Shown here: positions 33,682-40,740 of the stretch, piece after piece
Position numbering within the stretch: the stretch's first letter is position 1
Layout: each line of letters opens with the position of its first letter
Translations under genes and position numbers: made by a program
IMG/VR virus record: IMGVR_UViG_3300025122_000044
Coordinates: 1-41,048 of that record
Strand: one strand, 5' to 3'
Length of the DNA stretch: 41,048 nt
Origin: a virus
Notes under the pieces: generated by a model
Told to the model about the DNA's origin: nothing
The model's input: the letters and a program-made list of their open reading frames with translations, nothing else
The model's database searches: none

Positions 33682-34502
33682 TAGGTTCCTGTTGTCGTCG
33701 TGGTGGTGGGCGAAAAGTACATGTTAGTACTTCCCGCGCTGTCAGCCACCCAATATGTATTATTGAATGTAAGGTAGTTAGAGGTAGATATGACAGGATG
33801 CTCAGTTGTATATGCTTGAGGATCCAGGGTTAGGTAGAGCTCATTGAAGTTATTTCGCTTTGCATCTTGTGCTGCATTGCGCTGCCTTCCAAACTCATCT
33901 GCATTATCTGCTCTATCAATAGCTTCATTGCAGATAGCTTTAAGAGCAGGAAGACAAGTTATCAACTTATACAAGCCTGAGGTTTGATCACTGAGTGTTA
34001 GATGAAATCGTTGATCATATTCATCAAAGAACAAAGTCGCCCGATGAGGTGATTCGGCTGCCTCATCTTGCAATGCCGTAAGTCGAGTTATTAAATCCGC
34101 ATGAATCCTTTGATTGGATAGTAAGCGCCCAGCTCGATCAAACTTCTCTTCAACTTGAGCTAAAGCAGTAATAACCTTACCTTGAGGTGTTGTTGGATCG
34201 ATTGGAATAGCCCAAGTGTAACAATTACGAATGCGACTCCAAGTTTGTCCACCTCCACCTTTATCTCCCAAGATGTAGCCATGAACACCTCGTGGCTTGG
34301 AGATTACCCAATCTGGGAAGTAATATTGGAGTGCCACTTTAAGCAAGCGGCCACTGACAGTAGTGAAGTCGCTCCCCTTTACTCGCTGTCGATCTACATC
34401 CAACATCTTTCTGTCTCGCCCGATGATGCCCTCTCGTTGCAAGAGGTCATGTGCCCGCGCGTAATCCAGAAAGAAGTGATATGCTTGTAAGGCATCGCTC
34501 AT
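33681..34502 (-). CDS. Cassette protein of unknown function (PRTRC F position)
   Basis: A 273-residue protein with a helical, basic first half and a threonine-rich end. I recognise no motif. In plasmid PRTRC cassettes, as I recall, a protein called F lies between the Ub-like C and the E2-like B, and this gene takes the same position. It is joined to the E2 gene and the 91-residue gene by one-base overlaps. It could be an adaptor or the conjugation target. Confidence 0.6.
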   Translation of the reverse strand: MSDALQAYHFFLDYARAHDLLQREGIIGRDRKMLDVDRQRVKGSDFTTVSGRLLKVALQYYFPDWVISKPRGVHGYILGDKGGGGQTWSRIRNCYTWAIPIDPTTPQGKVITALAQVEEKFDRAGRLLSNQRIHADLITRLTALQDEAAESPHRATLFFDEYDQRFHLTLSDQTSGLYKLITCLPALKAICNEAIDRADNADEFGRQRNAAQDAKRNNFNELYLTLDPQAYTTEHPVISTSNYLTFNNTYWVADSAGSTNMYFSPTTTTTTGT

Positions 34503-34777
34503 TAGATGTATGTATCTGCTCCAATTACTGCTGGGATTTCACGAACTCGACTGAAGATTCTAGTAGTTCTATGCATATCTGTCTCTAAGGAGCTGATCTG
34601 CATCTTAAGTTCATCTAGATCATCGAAGGTTAAACCATGCCTCTCCATGAGTGGCACAATATTAGACGGTGTTCGCAGCTTGATTAGATCCTTTAAGAAC
34701 CCAAGCCTTGCTGCAATCGGTGTCTCTTCGATGTTTGCTGCTGCCAATGCAGCAGTTACTTCTTCAATAAAGGTCAC
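34502..34777 (-). CDS. Hypothetical helical protein in the cassette
   Basis: A 91-residue helical protein, partly amphipathic (LGFLKDLIKLRTPSNIVPLM). It lies between the Ub-like gene and the 273-residue gene, overlapping the latter by one base. No family recognised. Role in the Ub-like pathway is inferred from position only. Confidence 0.55.
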   Translation of the reverse strand: MTFIEEVTAALAAANIEETPIAARLGFLKDLIKLRTPSNIVPLMERHGLTFDDLDELKMQISSLETDMHRTTRIFSRVREIPAVIGADTYI

Positions 34778-34803
34778 GTTACTATCTTATAGGTATGGTG
34801 AGC

Positions 34804-34826
34804 AAGGGGAGGAGTGACCTCCCCTT
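34804..34826 (-). other. Intercistronic hairpin after the Ub-like gene
   Basis: AAGGGGAGG and CCTCCCCTT form a perfect nine-pair stem with a five-base loop between the Ub-like gene and the 91-residue gene. No U tract follows, so it may stabilise the Ub-like message or attenuate, giving more Ub-like protein than enzymes. This is inference. Confidence 0.5.
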
Positions 34827-34861
34827 ACTCTGTTGTGGTAGGGCTCTCGCCCCCAAGGGTA

Positions 34862-35062
34862 TTAGCCCTTGTTACCAGAAACGACCGAGTAGTCCCAGAA
34901 CGTCGAATCGTCAGTCTCCCGCGTTGTTACGCGACAGTTAGACAACTCCGGCCACTCTTCAGCGAGAACTTCTCCGAACTCTGCTGGAGTGAGGCTCGGG
35001 TCCTCGACAGGGATGGACTCGCCGTTGTACCGTGCAATGACGGGCTTCGCGGAATCTGCCAT
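34862..35062 (-). CDS. Ubiquitin-like protein (PRTRC C-like)
   Basis: A 66-residue protein. The segment ARYNGESIPVEDPSLTPAEF, then VLAEEWPELSNCRV and the end SVVSGNKG, correspond closely to PRTRC system protein C, which has YNG near its start, a DPNPSLSPEE-type turn, a YPEL segment and a GTKG end. The family has a ubiquitin-like fold. The C-terminal KG tail would be the conjugated end. It is the first gene of the cassette in the direction of transcription. Function as a modifier is inferred from the linked E1, E2 and JAB genes. Confidence 0.78.
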   Translation of the reverse strand: MADSAKPVIARYNGESIPVEDPSLTPAEFGEVLAEEWPELSNCRVTTRETDDSTFWDYSVVSGNKG

Positions 35063-35113
35063 GGTTCCTTCTCTCCTTATGGGTTAACTTACCAAATGAC
35101 CAAGCTGGTGTGC

Positions 35114-35524
35114 TTAGTCTCGAAGCTGGTTGCGCAGACGGGTGTTTACCGCCCTCTGTGCTGTCAGCTGCCTTCTGAGTGCTGCCACTTCGTCTTCCAA
35201 CGCTGCGATTATCTCAGACTGTGCCTCGGCCTCTTCCCAACCACCACTCTCCGACACATCCTCGGGATTCAGGTGACGCTGTAGCGCCTCCCGAGCCTCG
35301 TTGAGCCTCTCCTCACGGGCTTCCACCACGTTGAAGAGGTCATCGGCTGCATCACAGACCAGCTGTGCTAGGTCGTCGACCGAACGACAAGTCCGAAACA
35401 ATCGTGCACCGTCGGCTCCGAAAATGACTGCATTCAGCTCTTCGCCTCTTCGGACCTTTACGACGAACTCCTGGAAGTCGCCGATCAGATCGGTGAAGAA
35501 ACTCTGTACGCTTCTTTCAGACAT
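35114..35524 (-). CDS. Hypothetical coiled-coil protein
   Basis: A 136-residue, very acidic and helical protein with a long coiled coil in the C-terminal half (EDEVAALRRQLTAQRAV). Its base composition is GC-richer than its neighbours, as are the flanking small genes. It lies just upstream of the Ub-like gene and might belong to the cassette, but no PRTRC family is recognised. Confidence 0.55.
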   Translation of the reverse strand: MSERSVQSFFTDLIGDFQEFVVKVRRGEELNAVIFGADGARLFRTCRSVDDLAQLVCDAADDLFNVVEAREERLNEAREALQRHLNPEDVSESGGWEEAEAQSEIIAALEDEVAALRRQLTAQRAVNTRLRNQLRD

Positions 35525-37136
35525 CTATTGCCTCCTTTGCCAATTGCTTCAGAGTCCCAAGCTCATTTAGCTCGGGATCATCCATCACTTTCTCAAAGAG
35601 CCCATTAAGAATCTCTTTGAATCTTGGACCTGGCTTGAGTCCCATCTCAATGAGATGTCCTCCGTTAAATACCATGTCCTTGAGGGTAAATGCAGCATTC
35701 TCCTTCTTCAATTCTGCCATCATCTTTTGAGCCAGAATATGATGAAAGGTCTTGCCTCTCTTCTTTCTATTACCCTCACGATCTGCTTCCCGCAGGAGCA
35801 GAAGCTCTTCGAAAGCTTCCTCTCCTCCCACATTCCTGACCAACCTTCTGATTGTCCCAAGGGACGACTCAGAACAGATCTTCTTTACTTCAACCTGTTT
35901 GGTTTCTTCACAGGCTGGACACTTATCCTTCTCAGGTAGGAAGGATGGACGACTTGTCGCGAGTCTAGAGTAGTGGCTACGCCACATCTTCCCGCACGCC
36001 CCACACTTACTGCTCCAAGTTTCGCTGTCGATTCGGAACAGATGGTACCGAACCAAGTTCGCTACCCTCCTCACTCCCTTCTTCGACATCTTTAACTGAC
36101 GACACTGCTTCGCCGCGAGAGCTTCCCCTACACTGTCATGAGCATGGAAGGTCGTATCCTTACGCACCTGTCCAGCGCCACAACGTACACACCCGTCCTT
36201 GTTCTCAGGGCGACGCAGCCCGCACCGACTACAATTGAACGTAGTTCCTTTTGTCTTCGGCTTAGCAATGTCATGGAACAGAGCAGCTAGTACAAGTACC
36301 GGATCCTCTGTCCTCTTCCTCATTGCCTTTGCTGCCAGCACTGAATGCATCCAGACATCATCCGTATGGAAGCTGTTCTGTACACATCCGATACTTGGCA
36401 CCATGTATGGCATCCAGAACTCAATGAGTCCTAGATCAGTTGCCATCAGCAATGCTCTTTCCAGGCCCTCAGGGGCCCCTTTGAGCAGCTTCAGGAGTTC
36501 ATCCCTCTTCCGCTCCCAGGAAACCCTCTGAAGACCCTCTCGGCTCTCCTGGATGCCATCTACAACCCTTGGGTGCAGATCGAATCCAAGCTGTGCCACG
36601 AACCGAACTGCCCTGAGGATACGGAGGTGATCCTCCTGAAATCTCAGAACCGAATCGCCGACACAAACAACCTTCTTCTCAGCGATGTCCTTCGTTCCAT
36701 CGAAGGGATCGATGAGTTTATTTCCCTCAAGGTCCCATGCCAGGGCATTCATGGTGAAGTCTCTTCGAGAGAGATCTTCTTCAATCGTATCTGCCCAAGC
36801 TACTGTGGCACGACGTCCGTCAGTGCTTACATCCTTACGGAATGTAGTCACCTCTGTTGCATGCCACTGTCGAGGAGCAGAGCTTCCCATGTCATGAAGT
36901 GGCATGGTTACCGTAATGGTTCCGTGTGCCTTACCTGTTGGTACTGTCCTAAACCCTCGAAGGGTTTCAAACAGTTGTTCTACTTGGTCTGGTGTTGCAT
37001 TGGTTGCCAGGTCTACGTCATGAAACTCTCGTCCAATGACTGCATCTCGTACGCATCCACCTACTACGTAGGCTTGGTACCCAGCTGTGATGAGAGCCTC
37101 TCCAACTCCCTTCTCGTATGTAGGTACCTGAATCAT
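35517..37136 (-). CDS. cca: CCA tRNA nucleotidyltransferase with HD domain and zinc ribbons
   Basis: A 539-residue enzyme. The nucleotidyltransferase head shows GGCVRD at about 26-31 and HDVDLAT (D40, D42). RRDFTMNALAWD and LRFQEDHLRILRAVRF are the next conserved motifs. An HD domain follows (FHDIAKPK). Into it are inserted two zinc-ribbon-like pairs, CSRCG/CVRCG and CGACG/CPACE, which bacterial relatives lack. It adds or repairs CCA at tRNA 3-prime ends. None of the better tRNA genes here, nor the tmRNA, encodes a full CCA, so the enzyme is probably required. It overlaps the coiled-coil gene by 8 bases. Confidence 0.9.
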   Translation of the reverse strand: MIQVPTYEKGVGEALITAGYQAYVVGGCVRDAVIGREFHDVDLATNATPDQVEQLFETLRGFRTVPTGKAHGTITVTMPLHDMGSSAPRQWHATEVTTFRKDVSTDGRRATVAWADTIEEDLSRRDFTMNALAWDLEGNKLIDPFDGTKDIAEKKVVCVGDSVLRFQEDHLRILRAVRFVAQLGFDLHPRVVDGIQESREGLQRVSWERKRDELLKLLKGAPEGLERALLMATDLGLIEFWMPYMVPSIGCVQNSFHTDDVWMHSVLAAKAMRKRTEDPVLVLAALFHDIAKPKTKGTTFNCSRCGLRRPENKDGCVRCGAGQVRKDTTFHAHDSVGEALAAKQCRQLKMSKKGVRRVANLVRYHLFRIDSETWSSKCGACGKMWRSHYSRLATSRPSFLPEKDKCPACEETKQVEVKKICSESSLGTIRRLVRNVGGEEAFEELLLLREADREGNRKKRGKTFHHILAQKMMAELKKENAAFTLKDMVFNGGHLIEMGLKPGPRFKEILNGLFEKVMDDPELNELGTLKQLAKEAIDV

Positions 37137-37138
37137 GA

Positions 37139-37720
37139 TTAAATCTCTGGGTGTATAAGGTCTGCTAGACCTTTCGATCCATACTCTAAAGCCTCTTCGG
37201 CTGTGAAGTATCTATCACTGACCAAATCCTTTCGGATATGGTCCCTTCTTCGTCCCGTACATCTTGCGATGTGATTGACCATGATGGTCATCTCCATGTC
37301 CATCGAGATCTTGTAGTCATCCAGCTGTTTCGCATTGCCGTGATAACCACCAGATACTTGATGGATCATGATGATGCTGTTGGGAGAGACAACTCTGCCT
37401 CCTGGGACGCCTGCCATGGCGATCAGTGCCGCCCCGGAGGCAGCAATGCCTTCCACCTGTGTAATTACAGGTGAGTGTAAGGATCTCATGCAGTCAATGA
37501 TTGCAAAGGTATCTCTTACATTTCCTCCACCACTATTTACATAGAGGTGGATTGGAGGGAAGGATTCCCAACGTGCTCCTAGTCTATCAATGTGCCTAAG
37601 AGACATGCACACCTGTACAGCTAGCTCCTCATCAATCGTTTGATGTAGGTATACCTCACGACTCTCGTCGTTGAAGTAGACTTGGGTGCTAGCTGGTACT
37701 AGGGTTTTTTCAGCCTGCAA
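37139..37720 (-). CDS. clpP: ClpP-like serine protease
   Basis: A ClpP-fold protein of about 193 residues. The catalytic serine is in EGIAASGAAL (S95 from the TTG start), the histidine in IIMIHQVSGG (H120), and an aspartate lies in KDLVSDRYF near 165-169. LYVNSGGGNV is the oxyanion-hole region. The frame opens far upstream at 37978 with low-complexity sequence that is the shadow of the overlapping gene, so I place the start at TTG 37718-37720, inside the end of that gene. Phage ClpP could degrade tmRNA-tagged proteins or process capsids. No ClpX or scaffold gene is in view. Confidence 0.88.
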   Translation of the reverse strand: MQAEKTLVPASTQVYFNDESREVYLHQTIDEELAVQVCMSLRHIDRLGARWESFPPIHLYVNSGGGNVRDTFAIIDCMRSLHSPVITQVEGIAASGAALIAMAGVPGGRVVSPNSIIMIHQVSGGYHGNAKQLDDYKISMDMEMTIMVNHIARCTGRRRDHIRKDLVSDRYFTAEEALEYGSKGLADLIHPEI

Positions 37721-38009
37721 AGCCCTGAGGCGTTGCGGTTGCGAAACGGGATGGTGCGTTTTGCATGCTTCGGAGAGAGTCGGTTGGCTTGACTGTCCTT
37801 CGGTTGATACCGCTAAGGACGAGCTGTCGTGTCCCATTGCTCTCTCGTGTGATGATGTCCTCGACCGTTGCAAAACAGACTGGCTTCTCGTCACGAATGA
37901 CAGAAGCTGTGTCGCCGATGACAAAGTCACCGAATGCTTCGGGGGTTGTGAGGGTGTGGTTCGTGTTGACTGGGTCAACTACGAACCTGGTTACTGTTAC
38001 GTCGCTCAA
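37710..38009 (-). CDS. Hypothetical protein overlapping clpP
   Basis: A 99-residue protein started by TTG 38007-38009, six bases after a strong GGAGG. It has a beta-rich N-terminal half and an RxxxxR-rich C-terminus and ends at TGA 37710-37712, followed by six A. The ClpP frame is +1 relative to this one, and they overlap by 11 bases. The arrangement suggests coupling, or less likely a +1 frameshift fusion. Function unknown. Confidence 0.6.
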   Translation of the reverse strand: MSDVTVTRFVVDPVNTNHTLTTPEAFGDFVIGDTASVIRDEKPVCFATVEDIITRESNGTRQLVLSGINRRTVKPTDSLRSMQNAPSRFATATPQGFAG

Positions 38010-38163
38010 TTTCTTTCCTCCATTCCTTTCTTATATTTAGCCCTTCTTAGGGCCTGTAAAACTGATGAGAGGGGTCACCCCCTCAGACCAGTCGACGTCG
38101 TTCGAGCTCACGAGATGCAGCATCTCAGGAAGAGCATGCAGTAACGTACGTCGACACGTCGAC

Positions 38164-38242
38164 GAACTCACCTTGCAAAGGGGTACTCTGAGAGACATGC
38201 GCCCCGTGGGTCGTGTCTCGTAGCCCTTGAAAAGGTGAGTTC
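38164..38242. repeat. Inverted repeat, 11-bp arms with inner stem
   Basis: GAACTCACCTT at 38164-38174 and AAGGTGAGTTC at 38232-38242 are perfect complements. Inside, AAGGG and CCCTT extend the stem after a small internal loop, and GAGACA/TGTCTC forms an inner hairpin. This is a long composite stem. Confidence 0.75.
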
Positions 38243-38412
38243 TCTGGCTTGAGCTTCTAGTTATCCTAGTACGCTCTATTTTCTCCGTCCTCTTGGACGC
38301 TTGAATTCTGACAAGACGAGTCTTTTATCTTAGTAGCTATAGCTAAGAAGACTTGTTCCTCTCAAGGCTTAGCCTTGCTTACCAGCCCAGGATTATATTA
38401 CCTGGTACTAAT

Positions 38413-38483
38413 ATAATTAAGATCTAACTAAGCAACGAGAGGCCTTCCGTGAATACCGATCGGCTTAGTTAGATCTTAATTAT
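38413..38483. repeat. Perfect 21-bp inverted repeat with alternative pairing
   Basis: Arms at 38413-38433 and 38463-38483 are perfect complements around a 29-base loop. The first five bases of the left arm can instead pair as part of a nine-base repeat (38392-38400 with 38409-38417), so two mutually exclusive structures are possible. Confidence 0.8.
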
Positions 38484-38634
38484 CCTCTTGCTGCTCCCAA
38501 TCTTTCATGGTCCACAGCTATGTCATCAGCCATAGTGGCTGGTTTGAATTCTGACTGCTGGAGATTTCTCTCCAGGAACCAGCTCGCCGACGGTCCGACG
38601 GTCCGGCTGCCCGGACTTACTAAGAAATCGGCGA

Positions 38635-38742
38635 CGACATCCAGGAGTATATTGACAAGTACCAGTAGAAGCCGTGCTTCGTACGCTGGCGTTTAGACTT
38701 CGTCTAAGAAGCCAGGGACTTTTGATATACTCCTGGATGTCG
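38635..38742. repeat. Perfect 18-bp inverted repeat enclosing further hairpins
   Basis: Arms at 38635-38652 and 38725-38742 are perfect complements. The 72-base interior holds CTGGC/GCCAG with TTAGAC/GTCTAA inside it, and GAAGC/GCTTC. A preceding TCGCCGA/TCGGCGA pair (38584-38590, 38628-38634) adjoins it. Confidence 0.8.
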
Positions 38743-39017
38743 GGTTACTTCTCCCGAAAGGAATCCCTTCGGTTAGAAGTTTTGTCTGATCCAATCTAGA
38801 TCTTGAGCTTAGCCATTGTCTTACCTCACTACGCCTTATCGGCGAGAATTTGGGGAAACAGTCAATCCCATTTCCACTCTAATAATTTTTTCTAGGTTTT
38901 CCTACGCGTCAAACGATTCATTGCTTAACATCGGGAAGAACCCCCAATCGATCCTATGAGCCTTCTCGGGAGGACGATCATTTGATCTTGTTTCCGGATC
39001 ATACAGACTGAATGTAA

Positions 39018-39683
39018 TTAACAGCAAGACCTTTCCTTCTTCTTCGTGGTGGAATCAAGAGTCGAACTTGTAACAAGAGGGGCATGAACCCTCTGCCTAC
39101 CCGGTAGGCTCCCACCATTTCGACGCCAATGCCTGTACTTATGCAAGTACTGCCCGAGCTTGCGCAGATAATGGCGTCGTGGCGTGCTGAACCCTGTATT
39201 GTAGTGCCCCATCCAGTACGGAACCCCGTACATCTTCCTGGCACTACCCTTCTTCCTCTTCCAGAAGTTCAGCGTGTGGTAATAAATACCACGGTTCAGC
39301 TTATCCCTGTACAGATCCCGACACTTCCTAATGCGCAGGTTGTCGGGTACAGGATGCCAAGCCTGGTGTTTACGCCAGGACTCACAGTGAATCTGATGCC
39401 GTCCATAGTCTCCTGAAGCTGATCGCACATAGGTATGGGTAGGACTCTCTCGAAACCTCCTCCTCCCTACATACAGGGCTTGTGGCCCAGCTTCAATCCG
39501 AATATGAGCCAGCACCAGATAAGGGTCGTAGCCTTGTCGTGTTGCTTCCTCCACATCCTCCATCACCTTTGGGTGACCGAAATCAGGGAGAGGTTCAACA
39601 TATTTGGCATGAGCAGCTGTGCTCCAAAGAGCAAGCATAATCATGGCAAGCGTGGCTACAAAAACTTTCGTTGGCGTTCGCAT
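39018..39683 (-). CDS. Secreted lytic transglycosylase-like protein
   Basis: A 221-residue protein. The first 26 residues form a signal peptide (basic start, hydrophobic core, STAAHA cleavage site). The SLT-type fold is suggested by a catalytic glutamate in RIEAGPQ, the SGDYGRHQIH segment and GHYNTGF, which correspond to the conserved motifs of soluble lytic transglycosylases. It would cleave peptidoglycan outside the cytoplasm. The frame continues through a tRNA gene, so its last 34 residues are encoded by tRNA sequence and its immediate flank and are probably a recent or nonfunctional extension. The C-terminus is basic. Confidence 0.75.
   Translation of the reverse strand: MRTPTKVFVATLAMIMLALWSTAAHAKYVEPLPDFGHPKVMEDVEEATRQGYDPYLVLAHIRIEAGPQALYVGRRRFRESPTHTYVRSASGDYGRHQIHCESWRKHQAWHPVPDNLRIRKCRDLYRDKLNRGIYYHTLNFWKRKKGSARKMYGVPYWMGHYNTGFSTPRRHYLRKLGQYLHKYRHWRRNGGSLPGRQRVHAPLVTSSTLDSTTKKKERSCC
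39047..39116 (-). tRNA. tRNA with CAU anticodon
   Basis: The acceptor GGTGGGA pairs along seven bases (one G-U) with TTCCACC. The anticodon arm is GAGGG-TTCATGC-CCCTC, giving CAT, and the T loop is TTCGACT. The D arm is short. It is elongator Met or, with lysidine, Ile. The CCA is encoded only as far as A. It lies wholly inside the 3-prime end of the transglycosylase gene on the same strand. Confidence 0.8.
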
Positions 39684-40000
39684 ATTCTCTGGCGTCGTGC
39701 TCTCTTAATATCTCCAAGAGACTTTGGATGTAGCACTTGCCATCTAGTTTCCTTGTTGATCTCAGGGAAGCAGCGCCGACACCCGATGTTCCTACAAGCA
39801 GGACCTTGCCCTGCCTGATGGTCATTCATCTTGATTTTGCTCTGCCTCTTCGTACGTAGAGCTGCACGCCGATCTGATGCACCGCCCTTCTTCTTGTTCG
39901 AGGAGTCGCGAGTCTCTGCCATAGAGGCATAAGCCTGTTTGCGCCTCTGGTTCCGGGTCAACCCCAGATTCTTTTTACCAGACCGTCTTCCCTTAGCCAT
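39656..40000 (-). CDS. Hypothetical basic protein
   Basis: A 114-residue protein very rich in lysine and arginine, with CRNIGCRRC near residue 70 as a possible zinc knuckle. It overlaps the transglycosylase start by 28 bases. The frame lies between two tRNA genes. It may bind nucleic acid, but no family is recognised. Confidence 0.5.
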   Translation of the reverse strand: MAKGRRSGKKNLGLTRNQRRKQAYASMAETRDSSNKKKGGASDRRAALRTKRQSKIKMNDHQAGQGPACRNIGCRRCFPEINKETRWQVLHPKSLGDIKRARRQRICERQRKFL

Positions 40001-40022
40001 GGTTCTTCTCCGTATTTAATTG

Positions 40023-40106
40023 CGGAAGGTGTGAGGATCGAACTCACGCGACCTTGCGATCGGACACCTTAGCAGGGTGCTTGGGACGCCATCTCCCGTA
40101 CCTTCC
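40023..40106 (-). tRNA. tRNA-Ser (GCU)
   Basis: Acceptor GGAAGGT/ACCTTCC is perfect. The anticodon arm CACC-CTGCTAA-GGTG gives GCT. A long variable arm follows, as in serine tRNAs, and the T arm is GTGAG-TTCGATC-CTCAC. CCA is not encoded. It would read AGC and AGU codons. Confidence 0.9.
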
Positions 40107-40378
40107 TAGTCATTCAAAGCCTCAAGAAGAGACTTTTCCATCATATCCATAAGAAGAGCGCTAACCCTCTCTCGTAAGCGAATGAAGTAGTCGGGACCTG
40201 GTTCACCATTAACCAAAACCCCACTCCTTAACCCTTGCTGTAACAACACGACCAACTTAAGAAGAATCCAATTGCGAGATGGTGTTTCACCATTCTCTTT
40301 GAATTCATCTAACTCTGCATCAATCCATAAGACTTGAGTCTTAAAGGTTTCCTCAGGTGTAAGTGTTCGTGCTCCCAT
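40106..40378 (-). CDS. Hypothetical helical protein
   Basis: A 90-residue acidic, helical protein without recognised motif. It lies between two tRNA genes and its stop codon touches the 5-prime base of tRNA-Ser. Its good start and codon frame support it as real. Function unknown. Confidence 0.55.
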   Translation of the reverse strand: MGARTLTPEETFKTQVLWIDAELDEFKENGETPSRNWILLKLVVLLQQGLRSGVLVNGEPGPDYFIRLRERVSALLMDMMEKSLLEALND

Positions 40379-40388
40379 TCTTTCCTAG

Positions 40389-40463
40389 TAGCGGAGGCCG
40401 GATTCGAACCGACGACCTCTTGGGTATGAACCAAGCAAGCTAACCAGACTGCTCCACTCCGCA
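40389..40463 (-). tRNA. tRNA with CAU anticodon, initiator-like
   Basis: Anticodon arm CTTGG-TTCATAC-CCAAG gives CAT. The D arm GAGCAGTCTGGTTAGCT and the unpaired first acceptor base (T1 opposite T72) are features of initiator tRNAs, but the three G-C pairs expected in the initiator anticodon stem are incomplete. T arm GTCGG-TTCGAAT-CCGGC. No CCA encoded. Confidence 0.8.
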
Positions 40464-40474
40464 TCATATTGTAG

Positions 40475-40540
40475 TAGTCCCCGGTGGACTCGAACCACCT
40501 CCCTCGGTGCATGCTGCCGAGCGGCTTCCGGATGAGGACA
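40475..40540 (-). tRNA. Atypical tRNA-like gene, isotype unclear
   Basis: A good T arm (GGTGG-TTCGAGT-CCACC) and six acceptor pairs (GTCCTC/GGGGAC) are seen, with a CTCGG/CCGAG stem in the anticodon position. However, the D arm is very short and the anticodon loop has nine bases. It may be a degenerate tRNA. Confidence 0.5.
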
Positions 40541-40641
40541 TATTGCGCCGCCACCTGATTATGAATCAGATGACGGCAGTAAGGTGAGAAAAAGCGACAA
40601 GAGATTGTTATCTTAGCTTTTTAGCTAGAACCCCATAAGTT

Positions 40642-40715
40642 GCGGGGTCCCCTGGAATCGAACCGGCAAAGTCTGATTTCAAGTCAGAAGGAGCTCCATG
40701 CTCCGAAGTATCCGC
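40642..40715 (-). tRNA. tRNA-like gene with UGA anticodon
   Basis: Anticodon arm TCTGA-CTTGAAA-TCAGA gives TGA, which would read UCA (Ser). The D stem GGAGC/GCTCC and a TTCGATT T loop are present, but the acceptor pairs at only four bases and the variable arm is too short for a normal serine tRNA. It may be decayed or atypical. Confidence 0.55.
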
Positions 40716-40740
40716 TGTCTGTACTGCACTCTCTGTTTCC

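Larger units (their letters stand above)
38041..39010. ncRNA. Candidate large structured noncoding RNA
   Basis: This stretch of about 970 bases has no convincing gene on either strand but contains at least ten inverted repeats, many nested: GAGGGG/CCCCTC, GAGAT/ATCTC, an 11-pair stem at 38164-38242, CAAGGC/GCCTTG, a perfect 21-pair stem at 38413-38483, CTGGAGA/TCTCCAG, GTCCGG/CCGGAC, an 18-pair stem at 38635-38742 enclosing further stems, and ACTTCT/AGAAGT. This density is characteristic of large ornate RNAs such as GOLLD and ROOL, which lie beside phage tRNA genes, as this region does. The strand is not proven; neighbours run on the minus strand. A replication origin is the other possibility. 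Confidence 0.5.

Noticed and set aside
37721-37978. N-terminal extension of clpP from 37978
   Set aside because: The extension is low-complexity serine/threonine-rich sequence that is the shadow of the better-supported 99-residue gene, and it has no ribosome site.
38041-39010. CRISPR array
   Set aside because: Repeats are inverted and all different; there are no evenly spaced direct repeats.
40309-40554. 81-codon minus-strand frame across the tRNA cluster
   Set aside because: Most of it is tRNA sequence read as protein, and it conflicts with the 90-residue gene.
40541-40641. Additional tRNA around CTGA-TTCATAA-TCAG
   Set aside because: An anticodon-like hairpin is visible, but no T arm or acceptor stem accompanies it. 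The rest of this interval shows nothing convincing.
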